From NCBI GenBank assembly GCA_021793055.1, contig JAJYTL010000227.1, positions 1-5,526 of the forward strand: a stretch of 5,526 nt of DNA. Direction: 5' to 3'. Positions 5,380 through 5,526 of the stretch are shown in pieces. A program made the position numbers and the translations under genes. How positions within the stretch are numbered: the first letter of the stretch is position 1; every line of letters starts with the position of its first letter. The notes under the pieces are model-generated. The model was given only the letters and a program-made list of their open reading frames with translations, did not search any database and was not told the DNA's origin. The stretch is from Pseudomonadota bacterium (GTDB taxonomy: Bacteria; Pseudomonadota; Alphaproteobacteria; Ferrovibrionales; Ferrovibrionaceae).

Positions 5380-5388
5380 CTTCAGGAC

Positions 5389-5422
5389 TGTCCATACCGG
5401 ACACATGGGTGACGATCTGTTC
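5389..5422 (-). mobile_element. Probable terminal region of an IS481-family insertion sequence
   Basis: TGTCC at 5389-5393 is a plausible IS terminus, 30 bp after the transposase stop as read on the minus strand. ACATGGGTGAC at 5403-5413 recurs at 5428-5438 inside the transposase end, 25 bp away, and may be a subterminal transposase-binding repeat. The other end of the IS is outside the window, so the exact boundary and any target duplication cannot be checked. Confidence 0.5.
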
Positions 5423-5526
5423 CTAAGACATGGGTGACAACCTGGTGCCGAACGGGTTGTCGATGGGTTGCAGGGTTTTTTGCTCCAGATCGATGTAGCC
5501 CAGATCGTAGTGCATGAAGCTGACGA
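5423..5526 (-). CDS. IS481-family transposase, C-terminal end (runs off right edge)
   Basis: The minus strand codes for VSFMHYDLGYIDLEQKTL followed by QPIDNPFGTRLSPMS and a TAG stop at 5425-5423. The HYDLGYID and IDNPFG strings with a PMS ending are characteristic of the C-terminus of IS481-family DDE transposases; the catalytic DDE residues lie beyond the window edge. The protein would cut and join IS ends in the cytoplasm. It reads toward the mobile element and stops before its candidate attachment site, so it appears to be an independent insertion beside the element rather than part of it. The visible 34 codons are intact; whether the whole transposase is intact cannot be judged. Confidence 0.8.
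   Translation of the reverse strand, partial: VSFMHYDLGYIDLEQKTLQPIDNPFGTRLSPMS

Noticed and set aside
5340..5380. A functional tRNA-Ser gene
   Set aside because: Only the 3' end matches; the T-stem cannot pair and no anticodon or D-arm is present to the left.

Overview
The window looks like the integrase-proximal end of an integrated mobile element in a GC-rich proteobacterium, most likely an alphaproteobacterium. This lineage is inferred from high GC, the codon choice, the DUF4102-type integrase and the style of the IS481-type transposase tail; no single feature proves it. All recognisable genes are on the minus strand, so they are read from the right edge of the window to the left.

Layout from right to left. 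At 5423-5526 is the C-terminal end of an IS481-family transposase, with the probable IS end near 5389. Next to it, at 5352-5379, is a stretch that matches the 3' end of a tRNA-Ser in register (T-loop start, CCTCTCC acceptor strand, G73, CCA) but cannot fold as a tRNA; it is a candidate attachment site. A promoter/operator region (5218-5345) leads into a complete tyrosine recombinase (3955-5217). An AT-rich island of about 125 bp with two perfect dyads (3828-3954) separates the integrase from a small AlpA/excisionase-type HTH protein (3606-3827). A 65-bp gap containing a GC-rich hairpin follows, then a compact operon: a stand-alone AEP primase-polymerase (2743-3540), a P-loop ATPase/probable replicative helicase (935-2746), a protein with a TubC N-terminal-docking-like domain (510-938) and a 72-residue protein of unknown function (295-513). 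These four genes are joined by three successive ATGA overlaps. A DUF5681-like gene starts 18 bp further on and runs off the left edge.

How the genes fit together: integrase plus AlpA would control integration and excision, while primase-polymerase plus ATPase would replicate the excised element. The gene order resembles P4-like or PICI-like satellites, but here primase and ATPase are separate genes. DUF5681 proteins often sit beside phage terminase genes, so packaging genes may lie to the left; that is inference.

The most striking non-gene signal is inside the 3' end of the ATPase gene (981-1245). It holds nine copies of GGCATAGG, five of them spaced 10-12 bp apart and read in changing frames. 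They overlap a strong G-quadruplex motif and are bracketed by two identical 20-bp AT-rich repeats. This is the architecture of an iteron-type replication origin embedded in the replication gene. The name 'origin' is a hypothesis; the repeats are directly visible.
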